Source: Chloroflexota bacterium (GTDB taxonomy: Bacteria > Chloroflexota > Anaerolineae > Anaerolineales > Anaerolineaceae). Taken from it: DNA of 33,043 nt. A program made the translations under genes and the position numbers. Of the stretch, positions 24,259 through 29,993 are shown in pieces (within the stretch, counting starts at the first letter, position 1; each line of letters begins with the position of its first letter). The notes under the pieces are model-generated. The model was not told where the DNA came from. It saw nothing but the letters and a program-made list of their open reading frames with translations, and did no database searches. The stretch covers positions 1 through 33,043 of the forward strand of contig JAAYZW010000210.1 in assembly GCA_012514645.1 (NCBI GenBank), in the 5' to 3' direction.

Positions 24259-24563
24259 TATTCCACTCCTTCAAACACAGAGATGCTATCGCCCTGTTTA
24301 AGAGTTACGATTGCTTTCTTGTAACCGCTTTTGCGCACGACCAAACGGCGGGTGCGAGAGTTGCGGTGTGCCTTGGCGGGCAGATTAATGATATTGACGC
24401 GTACAACATCGACATCGAAAGCGGTTTCAACAGCAGTCTTCACCTGATCACGGGTGACATCGCTGTTTACCTCGAAGATATACTGGTTCAGCTTGCTCGC
24501 CAGGTAATTCGATTTTTCGGTCACGACGGGGCGCCGCAGGATATCAAAAACGGAGATACTCAT
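24258..24563 (-). CDS. rplW: 50S ribosomal protein L23 (uL23)
   Basis: Tunnel-exit protein that docks trigger factor and SRP, 101 aa. [22 protein letters not shown] begins near residue 6 and is the family signature; [20 protein letters not shown] near 41-60 follows. It sits between rplD and rplB as in all S10 operons. Confidence 0.98.
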   Translation of the reverse strand: MSISVFDILRRPVVTEKSNYLASKLNQYIFEVNSDVTRDQVKTAVETAFDVDVVRVNIINLPAKAHRNSRTRRLVVRKSGYKKAIVTLKQGDSISVFEGVE

Positions 24564-24577
24564 TCTGCTACACCTTC

Positions 24578-25222
24578 CTATCCCAGATAACCCTTGATCA
24601 CTTCCAGTGAAGCAAGCGGGATAATTACTTTTTCGAAACTGAGCAAATCGCGAATGTTCAGGTAGTTAGCCTGCAGCAGCTTGGCTTCAGCCAGGTTGCG
24701 ACCGGATTTGATCAGGTTTTCGTGATTCTCATTTTTATCGGGCACTAAAATCAGGGCACGCTTGTCACCAACCAGGAGCTTGATTGCTTTCGCCAAATCG
24801 GAGCTCTTGGCGCTTTTTATTTCCACGCTGTCAACCATAACCAGCTTGGCATCATTGGCAACCACGGTCAGTGCGGAACGTAGCGCGGCTCGGCGCATTT
24901 TCTGTGGCATTGCCTGGCTGTAATCGCGCGGTTTTGGTGTATGAATACGACCGCCGCCTACAGATTGGGCGTTGATCATACTACCACGTCGCGCACGACC
25001 GGTACCCTTCTGCTTCCAGGGCTTGGCGCCACCGCCACGGACATCGCCGCGGCGCTTGGTGCTATGGGTGCCCAGGCGGGCGTTAGCCATCTGGCGCTGG
25101 TATGCCTGGTGCATCAGATCGACATTGACCTTGGCTGCGAAGATTTCTTCGGGCAGGTCGATGCTGTCTGTTTTTTCGCCTTTTAAGTTAAAAACATCAA
25201 CTTTCATTTTCACATTCTCCAT
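24578..25222 (-). CDS. rplD: 50S ribosomal protein L4 (uL4)
   Basis: Large-subunit protein with a loop in the exit tunnel; in E. coli it also represses the S10 operon. At 214 aa it has normal length. The tunnel loop is TKRRGDVRGGGAKPWKQKGT followed by GRARRGS near residues 54-80, and LLSFEKVIIPLASLEVI is the typical end. It is 10 bases after rplC. Whether it regulates the rplC leader here is unknown. Confidence 0.98.
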   Translation of the reverse strand: MENVKMKVDVFNLKGEKTDSIDLPEEIFAAKVNVDLMHQAYQRQMANARLGTHSTKRRGDVRGGGAKPWKQKGTGRARRGSMINAQSVGGGRIHTPKPRDYSQAMPQKMRRAALRSALTVVANDAKLVMVDSVEIKSAKSSDLAKAIKLLVGDKRALILVPDKNENHENLIKSGRNLAEAKLLQANYLNIRDLLSFEKVIIPLASLEVIKGYLG

Positions 25223-25232
25223 TTACCACAAG

Positions 25233-25865
25233 CTATTGCTTGCGTGCCGCCTTGATCATGACGGTGCCGCCTTTTGCGCCAGGAACAGAACCCTGCACAG
25301 CAATCAAGTTGCGCTCGGGATCAACCAGCGCGACTCGGATATGCGAAGAGGTAACCCGATCATTGCCCATGCGACCCGGGCGCTTTTTGCCTTTCCAGAC
25401 ACGCCCTGGGGTCGTACCAGAACCGGAAGAACCGGGGGAACGCTGGCGGTCAGACTGACCATGAGTCATGGGACCACCTGCGAAACCGTGACGTTTCATA
25501 ACGCCGGCAAAGCCCTTGCCTTTGGATGTGCCGATTACATCAACATAATCACCTACCTCAAAAACTGAGGCATTGACTTCGTCGCCGGCATTGATACCAT
25601 CTAATTTGTTGGTGCGAAACTCACGCAGAGTGCGCACTGGAGGGAGTTTATTGGTCTTAAGATGACCAAGCTCAGCCTTGCTGAGCTTCTTGGGTTTCAC
25701 CTCATCAAAAGCCATCTGAACGGCGTTGTAGCCGTCGTTGGCAAGCGTCTTGACCTGGGAAACAAAACAAGGCCCAGCTTCGATTAAAGTAACTGGGACG
25801 GCGCGGCCGTCTCCATCGAAGATCTGGGTCATTCCGATCTTTTTTCCTATCAGCCCTTTTAACAT
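25233..25865 (-). CDS. rplC: 50S ribosomal protein L3 (uL3)
   Basis: Early assembly protein near the peptidyl transferase centre, 210 aa. The start is ATG 25865: it has AGGAG seven bases before it and gives the conserved MLKGLIGKKIGMTQIFDGDG. An upstream ATG at 25922 would add 19 unrelated residues and is rejected. GTSKGKGFAGVMKRHGFAGG near residues 111-130 and GSSGSGTTPGRVWKGKKRPG near 147-166 are hallmarks. It is the first gene of the long operon because rpsJ is cut off by the accessory island. Confidence 0.98.
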   Translation of the reverse strand: MLKGLIGKKIGMTQIFDGDGRAVPVTLIEAGPCFVSQVKTLANDGYNAVQMAFDEVKPKKLSKAELGHLKTNKLPPVRTLREFRTNKLDGINAGDEVNASVFEVGDYVDVIGTSKGKGFAGVMKRHGFAGGPMTHGQSDRQRSPGSSGSGTTPGRVWKGKKRPGRMGNDRVTSSHIRVALVDPERNLIAVQGSVPGAKGGTVMIKAARKQ

Positions 25866-26000
25866 GCTATTCTCCTGTAGTAATATTCTCGCGAGACTGT
25901 CAGCCTGGGCAAGCTGCATCATCTCCGCACAATTCAGTTAATGGTCCCTGTGAAGCTGACTGCCCACGCGGGAGGCATTCTTAAATTGTCACAATAAATA

Positions 26001-26017
26001 GCTACCCGTTGGGTAGC
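26001..26017 (-). other. Hairpin at the presumed 5' end of the rplC transcript
   Basis: GCTACCC (26001-26007) and GGGTAGC (26011-26017) form a seven-base stem with a three-base loop. It begins about where transcription from the promoter at 26024-26052 should start, so it would cap the mRNA 5' end and could stabilise it. It may alternatively be a remnant terminator for the CPBP gene. About 135 further leader bases separate it from rplC. Confidence 0.5.
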
Positions 26018-26023
26018 CTCTCA

Positions 26024-26052
26024 AATATATCACAGCCCCGCTCAGCGCGCAA
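26024..26052 (-). promoter_or_regulatory. Probable sigma-70 promoter of the rplC-rpsI operon
   Basis: On the minus strand TTGCGC (26052-26047) and TATATT (26029-26024) are 17 bases apart. It lies about 160 bases before rplC, which otherwise would lack a promoter because the upstream str operon ends at a terminator after rpsJ. No gene is seen in 25866-26111. Confidence 0.65.
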
Positions 26053-26111
26053 GGGTTTATTTGGATTAATTACGAAATTGCTCGCTTGTTTGACCCGTTG
26101 ATTATAAACCA

Positions 26112-26960
26112 TTATTTCCCAATAGTCACGGGTTCCAAACCCTCAATCAAAGCTTGTAATTGCGGTTTGTTGGGCAACTTTTTTAGCTTGATCAATGTGT
26201 AAATCAGATATACCAGAGGCAAAACCACAGAAAGCAGAACAACAAAACCAGTATCAATATCTATGGCACCTGCAAAGCCAAGTATGCTTCGCATCATATT
26301 TATCGTAAAATGGGCAAGCACTGCCATCGGCAAGCTAAAAGTCTTGAGAAATAGTGTTTTTAAGTACATCCCTAAACAAAAGGCCGCAAATACATATGCG
26401 AAGCCGAAGCCCAACGGATTTGTATTCTCAAAGATCGTTCCAAAAGAAAAGTTAAGCCCCGCTGGGAAATGCAACAAACCAAACAGAACTGCCAGAACAA
26501 AAATTAGAAGGTCTATCCTTTTCAGACTTTCTTCCTTATTCTTAAACAAATTCATTATTTGCAGTCCAATTATCAGCCACCAAAAAGAAGTGCCAAACTC
26601 TTCCCTGAAAACCATCAAAAACAGATTCGCCAGGACTTCCGGAACTGCCTCCCAACCAATCGCACTGGTTGTTATCAGCTCCTGAGGCATTGGCTTAAAA
26701 ACGCTATAGAGGAAAAGCGCAACGAACTCAATTAAGATTGGAAAGAAGAATCGCAAATCCTTAAAGTTAAAGCGCATAAACATAGCAAGGAATTTATTTT
26801 TATCCAGTAAAAAAGTAAAAATGAGATAGACGAGAATACTGAAAGTTAAGCCTGTAAGGGTATTGCTAAATAAATTGTATACCACTAGGCAAGCAAAACT
26901 CAACAGTACCTCGAAAGCAATTTCCAAGATTACCTTGGTTTTGTTTTTAGTCAGAATCAA
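26112..26960 (-). CDS. CPBP family intramembrane metalloprotease-like protein
   Basis: Polytopic membrane protein of 282 aa resembling the CPBP/Abi group related to eukaryotic CAAX-processing proteases. About eight hydrophobic segments are visible. Motif 1 appears as FREEFG near residues 117-122, but the usual EExxxR arginine is missing (EEFGTS). Motif 2 is FGLLHF near 160-165 and motif 3 is HFTINM near 236-241. The start is TTG 26960 with a strong GGAGGT upstream. Base composition is visibly more AT-rich than the ribosomal genes. It follows the ATPase gene by 72 bases and may share its transcript. Substrate unknown; the altered motif 1 leaves catalysis uncertain. Confidence 0.75.
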   Translation of the reverse strand: MILTKNKTKVILEIAFEVLLSFACLVVYNLFSNTLTGLTFSILVYLIFTFLLDKNKFLAMFMRFNFKDLRFFFPILIEFVALFLYSVFKPMPQELITTSAIGWEAVPEVLANLFLMVFREEFGTSFWWLIIGLQIMNLFKNKEESLKRIDLLIFVLAVLFGLLHFPAGLNFSFGTIFENTNPLGFGFAYVFAAFCLGMYLKTLFLKTFSLPMAVLAHFTINMMRSILGFAGAIDIDTGFVVLLSVVLPLVYLIYTLIKLKKLPNKPQLQALIEGLEPVTIGK

Positions 26961-27032
26961 ATTTCACCTCCGGATGGGCTATACTTTTTCTTTTCAATTA
27001 GCAGCTCAAACCAACAACGTTAATATAATAAA

Positions 27033-28247
27033 TCAAAGTAACGAAACCGGAATCATCCAGCTCTTTTCGCTGATTGGCAGCAAATTTGGCGACATGCTCA
27101 AAACCCCGCCAAAGCCGACTTCTGCGTTTAGCTTCTCAATTGCCGGGAAGCTTTTCATCGCATGGCTTGGTGACGTACTTTTTTTGATTTCAAAGGGTAA
27201 TATTTGCATATTGCGCGGAATAATCAGATCGATTTCCTTTAATAAGCGGTCGCGATAGTAAGTGAATTGCGGTCTTTTCCCGTTGTACCACCAGCTCTTC
27301 AAGATTTCCGAAACCACCCAGGTCTCAAATATCGCACCGCTGTAGGTGCTGGCTTGAAGCGCTTTTATGTCGCTCCATCCTGTCAGATAACAAGCCAAGC
27401 CGGTATCCATGAAGTAAATTTTCGGACGTTTTATCAGACGGTCACTCAGATTACCTGAATATGCTGGCATCTCAAAAACCAATCCTGTCATAATCAAAAT
27501 GTCAAGCCAACGACGACAGGTTTTCGTTGCGACACCAAGCTCTTTCGAGAGATCCGACAAATTAAGCTCCTGAGCAGTTCTGGCTGCTATCAAACAAATA
27601 AAGCGCAAGAATTGACCCTCATCACTCACATTTGTTATAAACTTTACGTCTCTCTCGAGATAAGTTTGGACATATGAAGAATAAAAAATATCCGTACTGA
27701 TATCAATCTGTGTATTCAGCCTTGGCATCGAACCCTGCCAAATTATTCTGAATGTTTCATCCACATCTTTCATTGGTACAGTCGTTTTAGCCTTTATCAG
27801 CTCTTCAATTGGCGGCGGAAAGGCTGAAACCATTCGATTTTCTTTTTCAGCTTGCGAGAAACCATAGAGATTCAGCAAGCTGACTCTGCCAGCCAAACTT
27901 TCCTGAACATTCCGCATCATCTCAAATAGTTGCGAGCCGGTCATCCAAAACAGCCCGTTTTCATTCCGCTCATCTATAATCATCTTAATATAAGGGAACA
28001 ATTGCGGTGCATATTGAACTTCGTCAAGTATCAAAGGGGGCTTATAAATTTGGAAAAACAAATCCGGGCTTCTGTTTGCCAAATCTCGGATAGCTGGATC
28101 GTCCAGCGTGACATAGGTCCTGCTTGTTTCAGCAAGATGGCGGAGCAAAGTGCTTTTTCCTGACTGCCGGGGACCTGTCAGCAATAATGCAGGGAAGGTG
28201 TTTGAACTTTGCAGGACAATATTTTCCATTTGTCGTTTTATATACAT
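27033..28247 (-). CDS. AAA family ATPase with DUF4143 domain
   Basis: Member of the common archaeal/bacterial ATPase group with an AAA_14 core and a C-terminal DUF4143 nuclease-like domain; biological role unknown. At 404 aa it is full length. Walker A is GPRQSGKST at residues 25-33, Walker B is LILDE at 72-76, and MTGSQ near 101-105 is the usual sensor-like motif. The DUF4143 part covers about 200-400, with KEIDLIIPRNMQILPFEIK near 340-358 as its conserved core. ATG 28247 has AGGAG six or seven bases before it. Such genes move readily between genomes, which fits an island. Confidence 0.9.
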   Translation of the reverse strand: MYIKRQMENIVLQSSNTFPALLLTGPRQSGKSTLLRHLAETSRTYVTLDDPAIRDLANRSPDLFFQIYKPPLILDEVQYAPQLFPYIKMIIDERNENGLFWMTGSQLFEMMRNVQESLAGRVSLLNLYGFSQAEKENRMVSAFPPPIEELIKAKTTVPMKDVDETFRIIWQGSMPRLNTQIDISTDIFYSSYVQTYLERDVKFITNVSDEGQFLRFICLIAARTAQELNLSDLSKELGVATKTCRRWLDILIMTGLVFEMPAYSGNLSDRLIKRPKIYFMDTGLACYLTGWSDIKALQASTYSGAIFETWVVSEILKSWWYNGKRPQFTYYRDRLLKEIDLIIPRNMQILPFEIKKSTSPSHAMKSFPAIEKLNAEVGFGGVLSMSPNLLPISEKSWMIPVSLL

Positions 28248-28255
28248 CGCTTACT

Positions 28256-28312
28256 CCTGCTAATCAGGCATATCATGCCGTATCAGCAGGAATAGTATAC
28301 CAGATTAGCAGG
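28256..28312. promoter_or_regulatory. Inverted repeats overlapping the ATPase promoter and ribosome binding site
   Basis: CCTGCTAATC (28256-28265) and GATTAGCAGG (28303-28312) are a perfect ten-base inverted repeat; a third AGCAGG lies at 28285-28290, and GGCAT-ATC-ATGCC occupies 28267-28279. On the minus strand the outer left arm contains the ribosome binding site of the ATPase gene. The set could be an operator, or an mRNA hairpin hiding the ribosome binding site. Confidence 0.5.
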
Positions 28313-28321
28313 TTTTGTCTA
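28294..28321 (-). promoter_or_regulatory. Probable sigma-70 promoter of the DUF4143 ATPase gene
   Basis: On the minus strand TAGACA (28321-28316) and TATACT (28299-28294) are 16 bases apart. One arm of the ten-base inverted repeat lies in the spacer. Transcription would begin about 40 bases before the ATG at 28247. Confidence 0.6.
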
Positions 28322-28382
28322 CTCGATTGCAAGAAACAAAAATTAGCCAGGTTTACAAACCGATCGAGTGTAAAATTGCCGC

Positions 28383-29063
28383 ATGACTTATAAACCTAAC
28401 CTCGATATTGCTAAAATGTACGCAAGCTTTGCCTCCCCGATTTGTGAAATCGATTGCGGCGAGCATTGCCGCCAATTCAACCCCTCCGGCAAACCGTTTT
28501 GCTGCGACATTTGCGTGGCAGTGCCCGTGGCTCTAAAGGAAGAATGGACTTATCTCAAAGCCAACACTCAACTCTGGCACAGATTGCGCGGCGACGAATG
28601 CCCCAGCGACCCGATTGATAAAGAGAAAATGCAAACCGAGACGCCAGCCTACATGCACTTGATGGCTTGCCTGGGTCCCGCTTTTTGTGAACGTAACTAT
28701 CGCACACTGAGCTGCCGACAGTTTCCTTTCTCGCCCTATATCACCGCTGATGACCGCCTGATTGGTCTTACTTATAACTGGGATTTTGAAGAAGTTTGCT
28801 GGGTGATCAGCAACCTGGGTATGGTCAGCGGCAAATACCGCCAGGAGTTTCTGGACATTTACGACAACCTGCTCTTCGAACACCCCAGCGAATTCGACAG
28901 CTATTACTGGCTTTCTGAAGACATGCGCGAGCATTTCAGCAAGGCAAACCGCTCCATCCCCATCCTGCACCGTGATGGTGGGTATTATCTGTTAAATCCA
29001 AGGACAGATGAAATCACGCCTGTCGACCCCTCTGACCTTCCAAAATTTGGGACATATGAATAG
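28383..29063 (+). CDS. Cysteine-cluster protein, YkgJ-like
   Basis: Protein of 226 aa with many cysteines, of unknown function. Cysteines at residues 21, 25, 29, 40, 41, 44, 96, 102 and 111 form clusters of the kind that bind zinc or an iron-sulfur group, and LSCRQFPFSPY near 109-119 resembles the closing motif of the YkgJ (CxxCxxCC) family. No membrane segments or signal peptide. It is the only plus-strand gene in the island and is divergent from the ATPase gene with a 135-base gap. Its TAG stop is immediately followed by the heptamer array. Confidence 0.7.
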   Translation: MTYKPNLDIAKMYASFASPICEIDCGEHCRQFNPSGKPFCCDICVAVPVALKEEWTYLKANTQLWHRLRGDECPSDPIDKEKMQTETPAYMHLMACLGPAFCERNYRTLSCRQFPFSPYITADDRLIGLTYNWDFEEVCWVISNLGMVSGKYRQEFLDIYDNLLFEHPSEFDSYYWLSEDMREHFSKANRSIPILHRDGGYYLLNPRTDEITPVDPSDLPKFGTYE

Positions 29064-29111
29064 GGAACGGGGAGCAGGGAATAGGGAATAGGGAATAGGG
29101 AATAGGGAATA
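29063..29111. repeat. Tandem heptamer array GGGAATA, left flank
   Basis: Seven consecutive seven-base units: two degenerate (GGGAACG, GGGAGCA) at 29063-29076 and five perfect GGGAATA copies at 29077-29111. It begins at the last base of the stop codon of the cysteine-cluster gene and lies just downstream of the four-helix-bundle gene. Confidence 0.92.
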
Positions 29112-29117
29112 GAGATT

Positions 29118-29447
29118 TTATTGATTATTGAGTTTTCGAATCATAGAATAAAGCATTTTTCCAACTTCAATGCATAAAGCAAGAGATTTACTTGTTTGTT
29201 CTTCATTAAAATACCCGATCCGCACACAGATTTCCAACTGTGTTTCTATTTCTGCTTCTGATGCTCTGGCAACTGAAAGGAACCGTGCATATTCTTTTTG
29301 TGAACTACGTGTATTGCCTTCTGCGATATTTGATGGGATTGATACGGCAGCCCTTCTGAGTTGGTTGCTCAGCCCGAAAACTTCTTCTTTTGGTAATAGT
29401 TTGGTCAGCACATAAATTTCTTCGACCAAATCCATCGATTTTGCCAT
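29118..29447 (-). CDS. Four-helix-bundle protein (23S rRNA intervening-sequence / S23 family)
   Basis: Small helical protein of the family found in 23S rRNA intervening sequences and as free genes; the related bAvd protein accompanies diversity-generating retroelements. KSMDLVEEIYVLTKLLPKEE at residues 3-22, FGLSNQLRRAAVSIPSNIAE at 24-43 and EYARFLSVARASEAEIETQL near 52-71 are hallmarks. The annotated 109 aa lack the usual N-terminal YRDLIAWQ segment, which is encoded just upstream in another frame (see 29442-29476). The gene is flanked by inverted heptamer arrays, and no reverse transcriptase or rRNA is nearby. Function unknown. Confidence 0.85.
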   Translation of the reverse strand: MAKSMDLVEEIYVLTKLLPKEEVFGLSNQLRRAAVSIPSNIAEGNTRSSQKEYARFLSVARASEAEIETQLEICVRIGYFNEEQTSKSLALCIEVGKMLYSMIRKLNNQ

Positions 29448-29476
29448 GCGATCAGGTCACGGTAACTTCTTGTCAT
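29442..29476 (-). other. Out-of-frame N-terminus of the four-helix-bundle gene
   Basis: From ATG 29476 the minus strand reads MTRSYRDLIAWQ, the family's normal start, then leaves the frame of the downstream gene at a run of four A (29442-29439). Five A would give AWQKSMDLVEE in one continuous frame. This indicates a one-base deletion or a homopolymer sequencing error. AGGAA lies shortly before the ATG. Confidence 0.8.
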
Positions 29477-29481
29477 TGTCA

Positions 29482-29520
29482 TTTCCTGTTTCCTATTCCC
29501 TACTCCCTATTCCCTCTTCC
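29482..29520. repeat. Degenerate heptamer array, right flank, inverted
   Basis: Units TTTCCTG, TTTCCTA, TTCCCTA, CTCCCTA, TTCCCTC and a partial TTCC follow one another. They are the reverse complement type of the GGGAATA array at 29063-29111, so the four-helix-bundle gene is enclosed by inverted repeats in a cassette of about 460 bases. Confidence 0.85.
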
Positions 29521-29525
29521 ATGAG

Positions 29526-29559
29526 CAAAACAAAAACACGAGTCCCTGATGGGTACTCG
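29526..29559. terminator. Bidirectional intrinsic terminator after rpsJ
   Basis: CGAGT-CCC (29539-29546) pairs with GGG-ACTCG (29551-29559, one bulged base) around a four-base loop. On the minus strand the stem is followed by TGTTTTTGTTTTG, a strong U tract that ends the str operon. On the plus strand AATTTTT follows, so it can also stop transcription coming from the island. Confidence 0.85.
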
Positions 29560-29632
29560 AATTTTTCTAAGTTGTAAAGATTCCTCTACCCATGTTTCCC
29601 AACACAGCAGAGCAACCGGACAGCATCCGTTG

Positions 29633-29941
29633 TTAAATCTTAATTTCGATATCGACACCAGCGGGCAGGCTCAGGCGCATGAGCATATCAATCGTCTTGG
29701 AATCAGGTTCCAACACATCGATCAGCCGGTTGTGTGTGCGGATCTCAAAATGCTCGTGAGAGTCTTTGTCAATAAAGGTCGAGCGGCGAACGGTATATTT
29801 TTCGATCTTGGTTGGCAGCGGCACTGGTCCCACCACCTGAGCGCCAGAGCGTTCAGCAGTCTCAACAATGCGTTTTGCCGATTGGTCCAAAATGCGGTGA
29901 TCGTAAGCCTTCAAACGGATCCTGATTTTTTGTTTAGCCAT
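29633..29941 (-). CDS. rpsJ: 30S ribosomal protein S10 (uS10)
   Basis: Head protein and NusE transcription antitermination factor, 102 aa. [20 protein letters not shown] near residues 5-24, [19 protein letters not shown] near 37-55 and [20 protein letters not shown] near 58-78 are diagnostic. It normally heads the S10 operon next to rplC; here it closes the str operon, 52 bases after fusA, and is followed by a terminator. tuf, which usually stands between fusA and rpsJ, is absent. Confidence 0.99.
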   Translation of the reverse strand: MAKQKIRIRLKAYDHRILDQSAKRIVETAERSGAQVVGPVPLPTKIEKYTVRRSTFIDKDSHEHFEIRTHNRLIDVLEPDSKTIDMLMRLSLPAGVDIEIKI

Positions 29942-29993
29942 AATTTTCCTGTTTCTTTTAAAATTTCATCCGGTATTGCCCGGTAATGATTGC

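Noticed and set aside
25866-25922. 19-residue extension of L3
   Set aside because: The conserved L3 start and a good ribosome binding site fix the start at 25865. The extra residues are not seen in the family.
26001-26017. Terminator of the CPBP gene
   Set aside because: The stem is short and lies downstream of a good promoter reading toward rplC; the following U tract is broken. A leader hairpin is the better reading, though not proven.
29063-29111. CRISPR array
   Set aside because: The units are seven-base direct tandem copies with no spacers and no cas genes nearby.
29118-29447. Diversity-generating retroelement
   Set aside because: The four-helix-bundle protein is related to bAvd, but there is no reverse transcriptase, template repeat or variable repeat in the window.
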